This document shows positions 12,648 through 12,916 of a stretch of DNA of 12,916 bases, in pieces. The first letter of the stretch is position 1, and each line of letters starts with the position of its first letter. This DNA is from Trebonia sp. (GTDB taxonomy: Bacteria > Actinomycetota > Actinomycetes > Streptosporangiales > Streptosporangiaceae), in NCBI GenBank assembly GCA_030038035.1, contig JASHPP010000713.1, positions 1-12,916 of the forward strand, given 5' to 3'. A model generated the notes under the pieces. It did not search any database and was not told the origin of the DNA. It saw only the letters and a program-made list of their open reading frames with translations. The position numbers and the translations under genes are program-made.

Positions 12648-12916
12648 TTATGCGGGCCAGGTGAGGAGGGCGGCGCGGGCGAATGTGGTGCCGTCGCGGG
12701 TTGGCTGCTCGGGGTCCGACAGCTTGTGCCAGTCCTGGACGAGGGCGCCGAGGCGGATGAGCGCCAGGTGGGTGTCCCACGCGGCGTCGCGGGCCTGCCA
12801 GCCGGTCAGGCGGGTGCCGTCGCTGGCTTGCCAGCCGGCCTCCCAGAGCATCCGGGCGACGTAGTCCAGCGGGTCGGGGCCAGCCTGCGGACCGGCGGCG
12901 ACGGCCGCGAGGAGGA
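12648..12916 (-). CDS. Hypothetical protein, C-terminal part (5' end outside window)
   Basis: The minus-strand frame is open from the window edge to TAA 12648-12650, about 88 residues, with third positions nearly all G/C. It reads GPDPLDYVARMLWEAGWQAS, then GWQARDAAWDTHLALIRLG, ALVQDWHKLSDPEQP and FARAALLTWPA. It is Trp-rich and helical with no membrane segment or signal. The pattern suggests a small helical actinobacterial protein; I do not recognise the family. It lies upstream of the 12022-12410 gene on the same strand, with a 237-bp gap containing the leader hairpin. Confidence 0.68.
   Translation of the reverse strand, partial: LLAAVAAGPQAGPDPLDYVARMLWEAGWQASDGTRLTGWQARDAAWDTHLALIRLGALVQDWHKLSDPEQPTRDGTTFARAALLTWPA

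Noticed and set aside
1..12916. CRISPR arrays, rRNA and tRNA genes
   Set aside because: No regularly spaced repeats of CRISPR length and no rRNA or tRNA signatures were seen on either strand.

Overview
The window looks like chromosomal DNA of a high-GC actinomycete. Third codon positions in most genes are G or C, GTG starts are common, and three family types favour Actinomycetota: an XRE regulator with a DUF5753 sensor half, a TetR/DHA2 efflux divergon, and actinobacterial-type HrpA. I cannot fix the genus.

Left part (1-5400) is ordinary and intact. It holds the C-terminal end of an HrpA-type helicase, an XRE/DUF5753 regulator, a small convergent ORF, and a TetR regulator divergent from a 14-TM DHA2 drug-efflux pump. 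Two GC-rich hairpins follow the pump.

Right part (5400-12900) is accessory and decayed. In order it contains: a Ser/Thr kinase pseudogene (two frameshifts, DFG changed to YFG, C-terminus lost); a lower-GC gene for a secreted protein whose start sits at the end of what looks like the N-terminal stub of a CHAT-domain protein; the C-terminal HTH tail of a recombinase; an IS256-family element; a frameshifted DUF433 protein; back-to-back coding debris (a possible GNAT tail on + and an unnamed fragment on -); a two-gene module with a TAATG stop/start overlap behind a 22-bp operator-like palindrome; a very stable terminator; a frameshifted small gene with a hairpin leader; and the 3' end of an unnamed gene.

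The most informative structure is nested. The IS256 transposase is interrupted by a 343-bp element (8268-8610) flanked by a 5-bp duplication (TGGAT). Removing the element and one duplication (348 bp, 116 codons) restores the transposase frame. The element begins with a 22-bp perfect palindrome and carries four or five copies of TTATGCCGAC-like decamers at its ends. Just inside its right end is the decayed C-terminal tail of what I think is a tyrosine recombinase. It looks like a non-autonomous deletion derivative of a recombinase-driven element.

The best candidate for an uncharacterised functional unit is the coupled pair at 10701-11605. Both proteins are unrecognised and intact, they lie among broken genes, and they have their own palindromic operator candidate.
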